A stretch of 64,000 bases of DNA from Cladobotryum mycophilum (taxonomy: Eukaryota; Ascomycota; Sordariomycetes; Hypocreales; Hypocreaceae), in contig CM071589.1 in the NCBI GenBank assembly GCA_036429605.1, positions 3,162,001 to 3,226,000 on the forward strand. The letters are read 5' to 3'. The first letter of the stretch is position 1. Each line of letters begins with the position of its first letter. Below the pieces are notes generated by a model. The model had not been told where the DNA came from. It ran no database searches and saw only the letters and a list, made by a program, of their open reading frames with translations. Below are positions 10,301-23,800 of the stretch, one piece after another. The position numbers and the translations under genes are program-made.

Positions 10301-13300
10301 AGACAATCCATGGGCCAAAGATAGGTCAGCCCTATACACGGCCGCTCTATGATACTATTTCGACTCCGAACTTTAGAATATCATGCTTCTATCACAGCTT
10401 CGAGGTCGTATAGCTAGGTTTCTAGGAAGCCCGTCGAACGCAGGGGTTCAAAAATGATGCAGGAAACGACCAATCAACGCCCCTACCATGAAAAATCATT
10501 GGACAGAGGGCTCTCTTAAGTAAACCAAATGATCAGTCATTGGGTTTTAGCATATGTGAAACCACTAGGTGTGTGGCCTGGTTACAGATTAAATCGTGTA
10601 ATTTGGGGTTTTGCAACCAAAACACCAAAGGATCCAGATACCCCGCCCCCACCACGCCCTACGATGGTACTGCAAAGGAGAACAGATGGTCTTGTCGGTG
10701 CCCCTTGCCTCCAAGACTACAAGACTTCTATAGCAATATGATTCCTTCCATTAGCAGCAGCCTCAACTTCCTTTGGCACTCTTTGGTGGCCCTCGGTTGA
10801 TCCCCACGAGAGATTTCTAGACTGTGAGCCCTCGACAGATGGGGTGGTGTGTTCCTCCCAAAGCAAGGCACCACAGACTAATACGCAACAAACCCCTCCC
10901 CTGCGTCACCCTGAAACGCAATGAATAGCATCAAAAGCCGCCGCATGGCCATGTCTCTCTCTGTCTTAAGATGCCGACGATAATACCACACACCAGAAGC
11001 CCCGAACGTGACCAGAAATCTAAAATGGTGGCGGCCGATCTAGAAAGGGCTTTTACGAACGAGAGCCTCGACCCGCGCATCCCCCCCCCCAGGCTAACAA
11101 GCCCAAAGTTTTTGAGCAAATATCGACGTCAGCAAAAAAAACACTTCGCCCAATTTACCCGGCGCAAAGAGCTTTGATTCTTTTTCATTAATAACGGAAA
11201 GTTCTACTGTGACGGCTCACAGACATCAGTATATTAAAGAGTATGTCATCAAAACAATAGAATGGCGGAATAAATGCTCGTCCGCGGCATCATGCTCTAC
11301 AGGGTATCATCCCATACTCGATTTACCTAAGGAGGCAAAAATAGCAGTCTTCCTACTGTCATGTTACCGCTGGTTCCTCTTACTACTGCTTCGGATTTCT
11401 ACGATGTCTTTCCGATTCCTGGCATTTCTTAGATTCTTGTCAAGCCATCGTCTCATCCTATCCCAGCTGTGATTTCTATCCTCCCCCCACATGTCACGCC
11501 TACTCTGGGAGTCACACCACCCCAGCCGCACTTGAAGAAGCAACCAATCGACTGTTCCAGCGACATCGGGACAAAGACCAAGGAAAACTCTGGGGGAAAT
11601 GATTACCTATGATCGGATCCCGATCCTGCCGAGGCGGAATAAGACAAAAAAAAACCCTCTGTTTTGGAGTTGGTTAATAATAGGTTGGCTATCTTGAAAT
11701 GGTGATGGTCACGAACGAATTAGTTACCCTATCGAGCTTGTCGCCCCCCGGCATGCTTATGTATCAAGCCACAAACCCGTCATCCTGTAGGTACGGCAAC
11801 AAATGTCTCTGAGCGGCAGTTTGTGAACATGAACAGGGACGCCCAATAAGAGCACATGTTAATACAGCTTATGCTTCAAAGATATATGTACTAGAGGAAG
11901 AGCTCGACTGCTGAGGACCGACTGACTCTTTTAGGAAAATACGTTGTCTAGATGATTTCAGTTCTGGATCATGCTACAAGTAGGTGGCTCCCTACAAGGG
12001 AAGACTCAAACAGCCAACTTTGGACAACCTTTCTCCACCACAGCTTTCTTAGTGCTCGTACTTGTAGCACGGTGTAGCGGGGCAAGCAACTTGACGATCA
12101 CGATGGGGGTCCTGAAATGGCGTAGGTAACAAGCTGGGGTGTCATTGGGGATGGTTCCAGCGCGCAAGTTCCGTACAACTCCCGATGGGAAGTGGAGAAC
12201 AGACAGAAAAAGGAGGGGGGCCCATATTTGGCTGGGATCAGGGCTCCTTGGTCGTGTTGGTTGGTTGGATATTTGCACATCCTCAAGTAAAACAAAGGCG
12301 GAAAGTTTGATGGCTGCTGTTGGCGTCTGTAGGTACGCGTTATGTTGCCTGCGATACAGACAAAGCAAAAGCAAAAGGTCTCATCTATTCTTCACCCCCA
12401 TCGTCAATGAGCAAGAAAAAGAAAAAGGCTGGCCATGCAAAGTTTGGAGTCACCCCTTCAGGAAAACGTCAAAGTTTCTTGAATCCCGAAGCGCGAGACC
12501 CTTCATTGGTTAGCATTTGGTCGTGCCTGGTAAGGGTAAGGGGGGGGGGCCTGGGAATGGAAATGAGTCAACTTTAGCCTGGACAGTCTCCAATTTTTTC
12601 AAAAGGGAAAAATGGACAGCGTTCAGGGCTTTTGTCGCCGCCTTGTTTCGAAGAGATCAATCCGTATTTGGATTTTCTGCAGGCAGGGAAATCGGCAGCG
12701 GAAGACAAGCAAATTTGACACAGGTGGCGTCTGTTTGATTTGAGTGGTTCGTGTCGTTTCGCTCGTTCTGGTCGCCAGGAGAGATTGAAATGAGAAAGAA
12801 GCCGCTTTTTTGTCGCAGAAGCAAGGGTGCATACACTGTGCATTTTTGCTTGTCTCGCTCTCTCTCGCTGACCAAAAGGGGTCTCACTCACCCCGTCTCT
12901 CTACTCTCTCACTCTCTCGCTATCTCTCTATCGTAAAGGCAACAGCTTGGCTGAGCAGCTGGCCTGCCTGGTCTGGACAAAAAACGGTGGACACCGCTTT
13001 GTGACGGCAGACTTCTCTGGATGGAACGGAAAGCCTCGTCTTTGCTTTCCCTTGCCTTGGCTGGAAAAGCTGGGGGGACGCCTTGAACGGATTCATCAGT
13101 GCAGATGACCCATGATGTGATAACGCTTTGGTATGGCATGGTATTATGGCGCTTTGCTGGCACACACCATGAAGGGGACTTGGCTGTCCAGCCAGCCCAG
13201 TTTTGTTTACAAGTACAACTGTGTCTGCCCGCCTGTCATCCGAATGTGCTATATTGAGTAATTTCTTGTCGTCTCTGTAGCAGCGAGCTTGCGGTGAGGG

Positions 13301-16300
13301 ATCATCATCAACCAGAAACGGACTTGCAACTTATCGAGAGCTTCTCATTTGACCATGATCCCTGCTGCACTGTCTTCTTTGCTCCGGCCTTTAGCAAGCG
13401 TTGCTAAAAAAGACTGGGGCCATGTGTCTACATGACTTGGTGGTGGTAAAGGAACGGGCGAGGTTCAGTATCTCTTATCAGTAGATAAAGAATGTAGCAC
13501 TGTAAGTCCACTAAGCAAGGCGCCTAAAACTTCACTATCGTCTGAACGCAAGAAGAGCCGCAAATGAATAATGCATACAGAGGTAGATAGACACATAGGT
13601 TGGTACAGACCGCTGTCAGGCACAGAGCTTCATGTCGGTGGTTGGCCCATTCAGACCATGTCTCGGTGCCTTGCAACAGGTTCATTAAACATGCGTACAT
13701 ATTCACACAGTATGGACCCCAAATGGGTGCAGCAAGCAGCCTGAGATGAAAGAAGGATGAAAAAAGGGGTCTATGAATGGCAGCCCCACACCAAAACTAC
13801 TTACCACCTCTCAAGGCGCTAACGCAGGCGTCACATGGTCGATAACCACGATGTGGTGATGCAGCTAGGTATGTGACTAGTCGCTATCGCAAGGCAAGAA
13901 AACGTGAGGGCAGAGCTGCCGTTGGTGAGCGAGTGAAACTTGGAGAGGGTGTGTGTGCGGACAGATGTGAGTGGTTGAGGGGAACGAGGAGAAGAAGAAA
14001 AAGATGGTGTGATGGCTCACAAAGTTGGCATCGCTCACTGATACAACTGTTTTTGGTCCATGCAACTTCAATATCAGTCATACGAGCTTGAACGATGCAG
14101 GGCAGCCAAAGGGAAATAAAGGCAACATGAGATGCGGAGCCTGCGCTAGTACTGTAACGGTATTTATTTACTTACGGGTATTTTAAATGTCCATGTACAT
14201 ATATGTATGTATGTACTCCGTATTTGGGGTTTTAATACTGCCCTTTTAATACTAGGGGACCCTTTCAACACCAACGTTGCAGCAGCGGCGACGAGGGTCC
14301 ATTCGTCACTCCACCCATGGCATGGCATGTGGGTGGTGAAAAAGAAAAACAACCCACCTACCAATGGAGCTTCTCGTTGGAGACGAAGGAAGGATGGATG
14401 GAAATGCGTAAAAATTTACCAAATAAATGATATATGGAGAAGTCATGGCAGCGTGGAGAACGAAGACGAATACTTGTACATAAATTCCATTCAAGAGAAC
14501 ATTGAAAAAATTATATATATATATATATATATATATCCAAAAATTGCCTAGCGGCTAAAGGCCTTGTCATGTACAAGTAAATTTGCTCCTCTCCCACTTT
14601 GCATGGGATCAATCAATCAATATGCACATATGCACGAAAAGAGGGGTGCAGCAGCATGGTCGCAGCTCCAAGTGCCATCTCGGTACTTGGCGCCTTGGAA
14701 CCCGCTGATCCGACCCTTTACCTTTTCACCCTTTGCCTTGAACGATTGGTCGGCTCGCATGCAACTTTTATGTGATGCACACGCACACGCTGCGATGCGG
14801 ATGCAAATGCGAGGGGACGAGAGTCAAAAGGGCGCGCCTCCATCCATCCCTCCGTCCCTCCGTCCCCATCCACACACACTCACACACTCACAAGAGAAGG
14901 AGAAGGCATCCACCACCATTCAGGCTTTGCACACTCACGCGCCCACCGCACGCACATAATTTTCTCACGCATCACGCAGTAGTTTGCATATGTATAGTGC
15001 ATGCACGGCGGGTTGGGCTGATTCAGTAGCACCTACGTAGGACGTGAGTGTTAATTTATGACGTTATTTTTCCTTCGCATTCCCTTCTCTCTTTATTCCC
15101 ACCACCACCACCTTGTTCGCTGCAGGTTTAAAAAAAATAAAACAATAAAAATAAAAATAAAAATAAAAAAAGGAACCCATGACAATGCGCATGGCAGGGC
15201 AAGCAATCAGGCAAAAATAAATGATGGGCCAAACTGAATCCAATCAAAACAAATCAAAATCACAGGGCAGACAGAATAGGTAGCTTTTTTCTTTCTCCTC
15301 GGCCAGTTTCGTCCCACCCCCATCATTCTTAGTGGTTGCGGTTTCTGGCATCCAATTATCACTGTTAATGCAACATTCGAGTTTCACCGCCACTCATAAC
15401 GGCGGCTACTCGTTGCGTTGCTCATGCTGGCTGGCTGGCTGATGCTGTGGCAGGATTAGAAATTCAGGAGAACCGAAGACACAAAAGACGGCAGCCACCT
15501 AGGTATTAAAGAATGCAGATTTCCAGCCTACCCTATTATCTACTAACTCCTCCAATGTAACACATGCCCGTGATCCACAGTCAGAGAGAGAGAAATAAAG
15601 GGAAAGGGAGAAGAAAAAAACATCGATGCTGCATCATGTACTTGGTTGCCAGGACGAATTTCAGGGACGATGCCTTTTTTTCCGACTAACAATCTCGAAA
15701 TATTGGGGACCCTTTGAAAACGTGTTTGGTGGACAAAATAGTTGGAGCAAGATCGACGATTGGGGTTGGACTCATGCAGTCGTTGAACAATTCCGTCATT
15801 TGCCATGTTTTAATTAAGCCAATGTACACAGTGCGGGTGATGTACAGCGTACTAGGCTAGGTACCCAGTAGATTGAGTAAGGGCAAATGAAACTTGCCCT
15901 CTTAATCTATAATATTTGACCTACCCTGAATAACCCCCATTGTTTGATCTACGAGCAAGGGAGAAAGAATACGGAGTACCTACCCAATCCTATTCACCAA
16001 AGGGTCATGATTTGATTTCCCACATTAATCAATATTGCCCTGTAAAAAGGGATGGAACGCGGCAGCATACTGACCCATCGGTCTGTGGTTTTCACAGTAA
16101 TACTACAGAGCCATCGATGACCCAGCCATCCTCTTCCCGGCCAACCGTGGTGGAAAGGAGTGTTGAAAAGGGGGTAACCGCAAAAAAAAAAAAAAGCACA
16201 CGGACAGGTGGTATCCGTGCTCGTCTGTCTGTTTTGCACGACTGTCTGCCTAGGTATTCCAGGAGTTGCCTCTTAGGCGAGCCGGATCGTGGGGCTGATG

Positions 16301-17386
16301 GACATCTCGCATGTCGCAAGCGAGTAAGGTTGTTTCTCCAACGGGATAGAGACAAGTTCGTCGAGATTCATGCCAAGCTTGAAGCTCTCCTGATTCGAAT
16401 CTCACTAATCTCTTGACGAAAGAAGAAGAAGAAAAAGAAAAAGAAAGATGTAGATGGATACGCCTTGGGGAGGGTCTTGCTTTTTTGCTTGATCTCTTCT
16501 TTCTTTTGCCTTTCAGTACAATGTTCATACGTAGGTACATAATTCCTTCACATCTACCTCATTATAGCAATGAGCAAGCAACTCCGGAAGAGAAAGACAA
16601 TACCGTATGAATAACCATTGTTTTAACACGGCTGGGGGGTCACGTATTGACATGAGGGTCAGTGGCTGTCGAACATTTCTGTCCGTTACTAGCGCAGGCC
16701 GGTGGACGGGTCTGCAATTTCAGGCCCACTCGCTTAAATACTGCACGGGCCAGTAGCGGCTCCACTAGAGCACTAACAGCACTAAACAGGCCCCGGCAAC
16801 CCAAGCTCCAGGTCTCAGGGCACAACGCTGGCGGCTGGGCTAGGTGGTCAGGGCTGGCTGTCTTGTCTGTCTCTCTCTGGCCTTGGCATGGATGATGGAT
16901 CCATCTATAATCCCATGGATGCATTAGTTGTCAACGTCCACTGTAGAGCTCATTAACGGGTACAGTGATAGTGGTAGCTTCAGTTTTGATGGGGGACCAC
17001 GCCCCCCTCCCTCCCAAAAGCCAAGCCAAGTACCTAATACTACTTGTAGGTGCTAGGTACTAGGTAGGTGGCCAAGGGTCACACACGCAAACACACACAC
17101 ACGCATACAGCACAGAGCAAGAGCCTTCCCACTCCTCCTTCTTCCCCTACCCTCCCAATTCCCATCCCATCCCTTTTCCACAGGCAAATAAGTAGCCCTG
17201 GCAGCCCCCGACGACCTGCTCTCTCTCTCTTCTTTCCTCCTCACACCAGCTTCATCAAGTGTCTGTCTGTCCATCCATCCACATCCAAAAAGCCTCTTTT
17301 TCTGGATTCTCTCCACTTTTTAATACTATCTTTGTTTGTTGTGATACCCCCACTTAAGATACCCAATCTCTTTTTCATATCCAAAA
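10301..17386. other. Long intergenic region without recognisable genes
   Basis: About 7 kb in which I find no coding exon, tRNA or rRNA. It contains a pyrimidine-rich plus-strand tract at 12840-12930, a TA tract at 14512-14536, CA-rich DNA at 14870-14900, an A-rich run near 15130-15170, copies of the TACTCCGTA word (14214, 15970) and TAGGTA clusters (15480, 16250, 17045-17068). The last 300 bases are the CT-rich leader of the PH-domain gene. Confidence 0.5.
14512..14536. repeat. (TA)n microsatellite
   Basis: An uninterrupted run of alternating T and A of 25 nt, preceded by an A6 run. Confidence 0.95.
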
Positions 17387-19162
17387 ATGGCTGAGGAACA
17401 GAACAAGGCCGTCGACGCCGTCGTCGTCCCTGAGGTTAAGGAGGAGACCATTCCCGCTGTGGCTCCTGAAGAGACTCCCGCTGCTACTGAGACCGCCGCT
17501 CCCGCTGCCGAGGACAAGCCTGCGGAAGAGGACAAGCCCGCCGAGACAACAGAGGAGGCTGAGGGTGCGAAGGAGGAGGACAAGAAGGAGGAGGTCAAGC
17601 CTATTGAGGAGGGTCATCTTAGCCACAAGGCTCAGGGCGCTGGCTTCCCCAAGTGAGTGCAAGCCCTATATACCTGGAACATAGCTTCGCGAGATCGACC
17701 ATGCTGTCCATCTCAAAGAGCATGCTCCACACAGCAAAGTAATCTCATCATACTAACCCCGTTTTCTCGCAGGAACCTGTTCCCCAGCAAGGCCTTCTTC
17801 TTTTTCGGCTCCGACGCCCTCGAGGCCGAGGCTCTCGCTGCCTACAAGAAGGCTGAGAAGCACGCCGAGACCGCTTACCACAACATTGCCTGGGCTGCCC
17901 ACTCTGGCAACGGTCTGCTCTTCATTGGCGACAAGAAGGCTCCTACTGGCATCATCAACCTGGTACGTTTCGCATAGTAGATCCAATCAGTCGCGCTTAA
18001 ACTAATTCATTTACAGTCGGATGCTACTGAGCCCGAGCTCGATGGCGCCAAGGGTTTCTACATCACCGCCAAGGGCGGCAAGCACACTTTCAAGGCTGCT
18101 ACCGCTGATGAGCGTGATGGCTGGGTCGCTAAGCTGAAGGAGAAGATTACCGAGGCCAAGGAGCTTGCCGCTACTGTCACTGAGTCCGAAACCTACAAGC
18201 AGACCATTGAGAGCTTCAAGCCTGCTCCTCCCGCCAAGGAGGAGGAGACTCCTGCTATTTCTGAGGAGGCCCCCAAGATCGAGGAGCCTGCTGCCACGGA
18301 AGAGGCTCCCAAGGAAGAGGAGGCTGCTACTGGCCGTGATGAGTTGAAGGTCGAGGAGCCCAAGGAGAAGCGCCGCTCTGCTAGCCGCAAGCGCGCTTCA
18401 TTCTTCGGTTTCGGCAAGAAGGAGGACAAGGAGGACAAGGAGGAGGTCAAGCCTGAGGAGGTTCCCGCTTCCGAAGCCCCCGTCATTGAACCCGTTCCTG
18501 AGACCGAGGCTGCTCCTGTTGAGGAGACACCCGCTGCTGAGCCTGTCGCCGAGGACAAGCCTGCTGAGGAGACTCAGCCCGAGAGCCCCAAGGAGAAGGT
18601 CAACAAGCGCAACAGCTTCTTCGGTGGTGTCTTCTCCAAGAAGGAGAAGAAGGTCGTTGAGCCTGTCAAGACCGAGGAGTCCCCCAAGGAGGACGCCGAG
18701 ACAGCCACTGATTCCGCTGCCCCTGTCATCCCCCCTGTCGAGGCCACCACTCCTCTGGCTGTTGATGTTGCAAGCCCTGTCGCCTCCCCCACTGAGGCTG
18801 TCGAGTCTCCCGTGATTAACGGCGAGATCAAGAAGGACATCAAGGAGAAGCGCAAGTCTTCTCTTCCCTTCGCTTTCGGCAAGCGTGACAAGTCTCCCGC
18901 TCCTCCCTCTGACGGTGAGGAGAAGTCCAAGAGCGCGTTCTCCAAGCTCCGTGCTACTATCAAGGGCAAGGGTGCCGCCAAGGCTGAGGAGAAGCCCGCT
19001 GAGGAGGTCAAGGAGGAAGAGACCAAGGAGGCCGAGTCTGAGGCTCCCAAGGTTGAGCTTGCCACCGATGCCCCCATTATTGAGGAGGCTCCCAAGACCG
19101 AGGAGGCTGAGGCCCCCAAGGAGGAGACCCCCGCTGCTCCCGCTGTCACCGCGGCTGCTTAG
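17387..19162 (+). CDS. PH-domain protein of the Meu6 family
   Basis: Three exons, 17387-17652, 17773-17962 and 18017-19162, encode 533 aa. Residues 1-85 are a Glu/Ala/Pro/Lys low-complexity arm. Residues about 90-210, starting NLFPSKAFFFFGSDALEAEA and ending WVAKLKEKITEAK, form the pleckstrin-homology domain found in fungal proteins related to S. pombe Meu6; the tryptophan near the domain end is the usual PH C-terminal helix residue. The remaining 320 residues are acidic low-complexity sequence (EEAPK, EETPA) interrupted by three basic-aromatic motifs at about 277-287, 349-361 and 430-442 (K-R-x-S-x-F-type, ending G/S-K-K/R). Codon use is extremely biased (GCT/GCC, AAG, GAG), suggesting strong expression. 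Function is not known to me; membrane or phosphoinositide binding is inferred from the domain. Confidence 0.88.
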
Positions 19163-20811
19163 AGGACCTGTCGCTGGTAAGCGTTACGACTTGAAGACAC
19201 ACCTTGCAAAATTTTCTTTTCAAACTCATCGAAAAAGACACGCATGAAAGGGCTGGGAATGGAAGGAAGGATCTGCATTTCTTCACAAGATACCAAGATA
19301 CCCTGTCGAGACTGCTTTCACTGATACCAATTTCCATATTGTTTTTTCAATCATTCGATTGATGAAATTCACACAAAACCCATACAAAAAATCCTTGTTG
19401 CTAGTATACAGCATTCGCTATGTTTTCGTTCGATACCCGGGTGGAGGAAATAATTAATACCTAATACAGCTGATGTGTGTCAACACCACTTTTTCTTTTT
19501 CTGCCTGTGCTACCTGTGACCTTGCAGTCCTTTCCTCTTGTTAGAATAGATTATGATAGTGACATGTTATAAAGATAGAAGTTTGTTAAGCAGGTCTTGA
19601 CCTTTACGTCGTCCCGTCTCCATTGCCTTGTGACTGTACAATTTCTAGGACAATTCTTTCGATTTCCTTCATTGTCAGTAAGGCAATCTTTTCATCACTC
19701 GAGTTGTCTTACTGAGCATATCTTGGGCGTGATATTAGCAAATGTTCGTTTTCTCTTGGTGTCATCCAACTTGATTTGAGCGTTAGGTGCTGATGTGCTC
19801 ATGAGCGTCGTCTTACTCGAGGATTCGTAATAGCACAAAGACTTGGAAGCCCGGGCTCTTTTGTCCTGACAGAGGCGTGTTTCCTCTCATCGGACGTAGC
19901 TATGTATAGAGTAATAGGTCTTTAAATGAATGTGTGATGGATACCCTCGTTTGCTTGAGGTCTTGTGGAGTTTCAGGTTGGGCACGAGTCTGTAAGGTGA
20001 TACGGTTATGTTGAATGGCAGAAGAGTAGCATCATCCCCCTGGGAAACGCACCAAGTCCAACGCAAGTAGTCAGATTATCAAAGCTTTTTATGTAATGCC
20101 CTCGTGATGGGATGCACTTGTCATACTTCACAGGAAATGAATGCATCGTTCAGTTTGCCGAGATAATTATATTATGGCCCTTGGGGAAAACACCATACTT
20201 CATCTCTTTGATGGTGGCAGTCATCATGACAGACACACTGCTGCTACCTAGATGTTGCTCCTCCATGATGTGACATGATATGTTTCCTGCAAATCTTCCA
20301 TGTGGCCCATTACGCCGTCATCAACCCCATCTTGATCCCACCTGGGGACAAGCATTCCCATCAAGCCTCATAAACCCTTTCCTCCAAAGTCTTGTGTTAC
20401 ACGCGCCTCTCACTCTAGCACCAGTATTGGTATCAAAGACCTCCGCCTAACAAGCAGAAATATTAACGTATCGCAAGTATACCGGCACGCAAACACCAAG
20501 CGCGCTGCTTTTTTGTCCCATCCCGCAAATGCTTTGCCCGAAGCCCTAGTTGACCTAAAAGTCTCCCCAAGAAAGTTTGAAGAAGGAGAAAATAATCGAA
20601 AGACCCAAAAAAAATGTGTAAAAAAACGCCGAATATCCACAATGGCACGCTGAGCCTTGTATGCAATAATGTAATTCTAGTCGTTAAGGAGAAAGAAAAG
20701 ATGTGTGAAATCTGACATGAGTATGTATGAAATGTGTATCAAGTGATAACGCTCGGCGCTATATGATCGCTATGTCTTCAAGGGGTTCGTTGGTTTGATT
20801 CTTGTTTCGTT
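19163..20811. other. Intergenic between convergent genes
   Basis: The PH-domain gene and the histidine kinase gene both end here, so the region should hold two 3' untranslated regions. I see no gene or notable repeat. Confidence 0.6.
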
Positions 20812-23800
20812 TCATGCACCGGCAGACACGGAGAGATTCCGGTATTTGCCGACTAACTCTTCAATTTTAGGTATCAATTCTGGAATGCGGAACGGTTTGG
20901 AAATAACATCATCCTGAAAAAGAAATAAATTAGCATATTGGAGGTTGAGATCGAGGCAAGGGACTGAAGAACTTACGATACCCGCAGCCTTTGCGTTCTC
21001 AATCTGTTCTGGCCGGGCGTACGCCGTTACAGCAATGATAGGGATATGACTGATGATGGTGCCTTGTCTCTCGAGCTCTCGTATCTTCCTGGCACAAGTC
21101 ATGCCGTCCATGACGGGCATTTCTAGATCCATGAGGATCACCGAGATGTCCACACCTTGTGTTTCTTGTCCAAGCCAGAACCTAGATCGCTGGATCGTCT
21201 GAAGCGCCTCACGACCATGGTTGGCCACAAATGTGTTATTTCCGCAATTGCGGAGTTGTCTCTGCAGGACCTTCTGATTGACAATATTATCTTCCACGAT
21301 GAGTACATCGAACAAAGTGTTGCTACCCGCGTCTGAGTGAGTTCGGGAAGGAGGGTTGCTCATCAACTGGAGTGACGTAGTCGTTGCTGGGGATTGCATC
21401 TTGCGTTCAATCTTGAAAGGCGTAATATGCTCGTACTCGGCTGGTGGGTTTTGGCATTTCCGGCTCTGAATGTAGAAGCTGAACTTGCTACCTAAATCCT
21501 TTTGAGATGACACCCCAATCTGGCCTCCCTGCATCTCGGTTAGGATTCTTGAGATGAACAAGCCAAGCCCCGAACCGCCGTATTGTACGTGTGTTCGAGG
21601 CGTTGCTTGCTGGAAACGCTGGAACAAGAGCTTCAGTTCTTGCTCGCCTAGGCCTGAACCTGTGTCTTCGACTGAACAATGAATATTGATGCGCTCTCCA
21701 TCTCCCCACTCTTCCTGATTGTTGATATCCATACTCACTGTTCGCTGGTTGTCATTTCTATCAAAATAGTGAACCCCTCGGCTGGTAATTTCTGAGATGT
21801 CCTTGGTAGCACACATGCTCACAGTGATCATTCGTTTCTCTCGTCCTTGTGTAAACTTGATGGCGTTGGTCATAAGATTGATCAGTACCTGCCGTAACCT
21901 CGAAGAATCCAACTTGGCCCACTGGGCGCCGTATGTTTCGAAGCTTTTGTCGACGAGGAACTCAAGTTCGATGTCGTGTGCGAGTAATTCTGACTCAAAC
22001 ATCTTCAGAGTATGATAGACTACTCGAGTCGGCTGCTCATCCACGGGTGTGACGGCCAGGAGTTTAGAATCAAGCTTAGATAATGTTAGAATATCATCAA
22101 CGATCCGCTTCTGATGACTAGCGCAGAGATTGATTGTGTTGGCGGCATCAAGACAACTGTCCAACAAGTTGTCTACCTCATTTCTATCGGCATGTGCTGC
22201 AAAAGTAGAAATGCTATTTGCTATCTGATCGACGCATTGCAAAATTGCTGAGAGGGGATTTCTCATCTCATGACTGGTGATGTCGATGAAATTTTCTTGC
22301 TGCCGCTTGAGCTCCACAGCTTCCTCTCTGCGTTCGCTTTGAACCTTCTCCGCCCATTTCTGAGAAGAGATATCGGTGATGCAGCCAAATATGGACATCA
22401 GGCTACCATCCGGATGCTTCTCCGGAAAAGCGCTCATTAAGACCCAGGTGTCAATTGTATTGTCACCGTATTCCTGACTGCAATTGAACCGGAACTCGAC
22501 TGAAATAGTCACCTTTTCCTCAAGGAGTCTTCGCCAAGTAGCCTCCAATGTTGATCTGTCCTCAGCCCTAACACTATCCATCCACGCGTCGCCTATCTCC
22601 TCGGATCGGGAATGTCGTGAAATCTGCCACCACATATCGTTGCAGTAGTTGATATGCCCTTGACCATTTGCAATGAACATTCCAACCGGAGCAAACTCAG
22701 CCATGCGGGTAAATTTGTACTCTAGCTCATTAGCTTCCTGTGTGCGTTGCCACAGTTGCTTGGAAAGCTCCTGGCGGTCTAGCGCGGCAAGTTGTGCAGC
22801 TCGCTGGCCACGTCGGATTTCTTCCTCGAACAAAACCACGGAAGCCATCGATGTAGCTAGTTGTCGTGAGAGAAGGTGGATAAATAATCTGTAATCGTCG
22901 TCATATGGTCGTCTGGGATTCAATCCGAGAACGATAAATCCCGTGACCGCTTCTGCAGTGGTCGTCGGGATTACTGGGAAGATAACAATCATTCTGCAGG
23001 GGTCACCGAAACCTCGCCACTGGAAGCCATCGAGCAAATGTGTCGGAAGATTGCCATCCTCTTGAGAGAGGATAACCGGGGCGCCCCCCATAGAGAGAGA
23101 CTGTCTCATGTATGGTGCGAATCCATCTTCTGATGCACGCAAGTCCAAGGTGGAAGGAGCCGCCGTATGACCTTCGGGGACGCCAGGAGAACCTTCAAGC
23201 ATTAATTGGTGCGAGTGAAGAAGGCTGCCAGAATGCAGAGACGACGCTTCGCTTTCCATTTCGTCCTTGACCGAATAAATCAAGCTGAATGGGACATCAA
23301 ACTCATTGTACTCGAGCCCCTTTTGAACCTCTGGCCAGAATTGACTGACAGAACTTGCCGAAGCTGTACGCTCCCCTATTTCTCTCAAGGTGAGCATCCG
23401 ACGCTCATTGATTCTCCGCCTAGTATTTTCGAAGCACGGATTGTATATGCCTGCCACCTCACCGTCCTCACCCAGTAATGGAATAACAGACCATGAAAAG
23501 AAAGTCTCCTCCAGATACCCATTTCGGTTGATGAAGAGCTGGTTGTCATGCTTCATAGTTGCCTGACCCGATTCCCAGGCGAGTTTGAATGTGGGTTCTA
23601 CATGCTCCCAAATCTCAGGCCACCCTTCCACGTATCTCAAGCCAAGGAGCCCCGGGTGTTTTTTCCCAGCAAGCTCGATGTATGCGGTATTGTAAAAACA
23701 GACATATTCAGGACCCCAATACATAGCGGCGGGGTGAGGAGTGCCCATGACCAAGTTGGTCATGGTTCGCAAATGAGAATTCCATTCACTGATGGGGCCG

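Noticed and set aside
18574..19149. 191-codon antisense frame in the PH-domain gene
   Set aside because: A Ser/Ala-rich mirror of Glu/Ala/Pro repeats; an expected shadow of biased codons.
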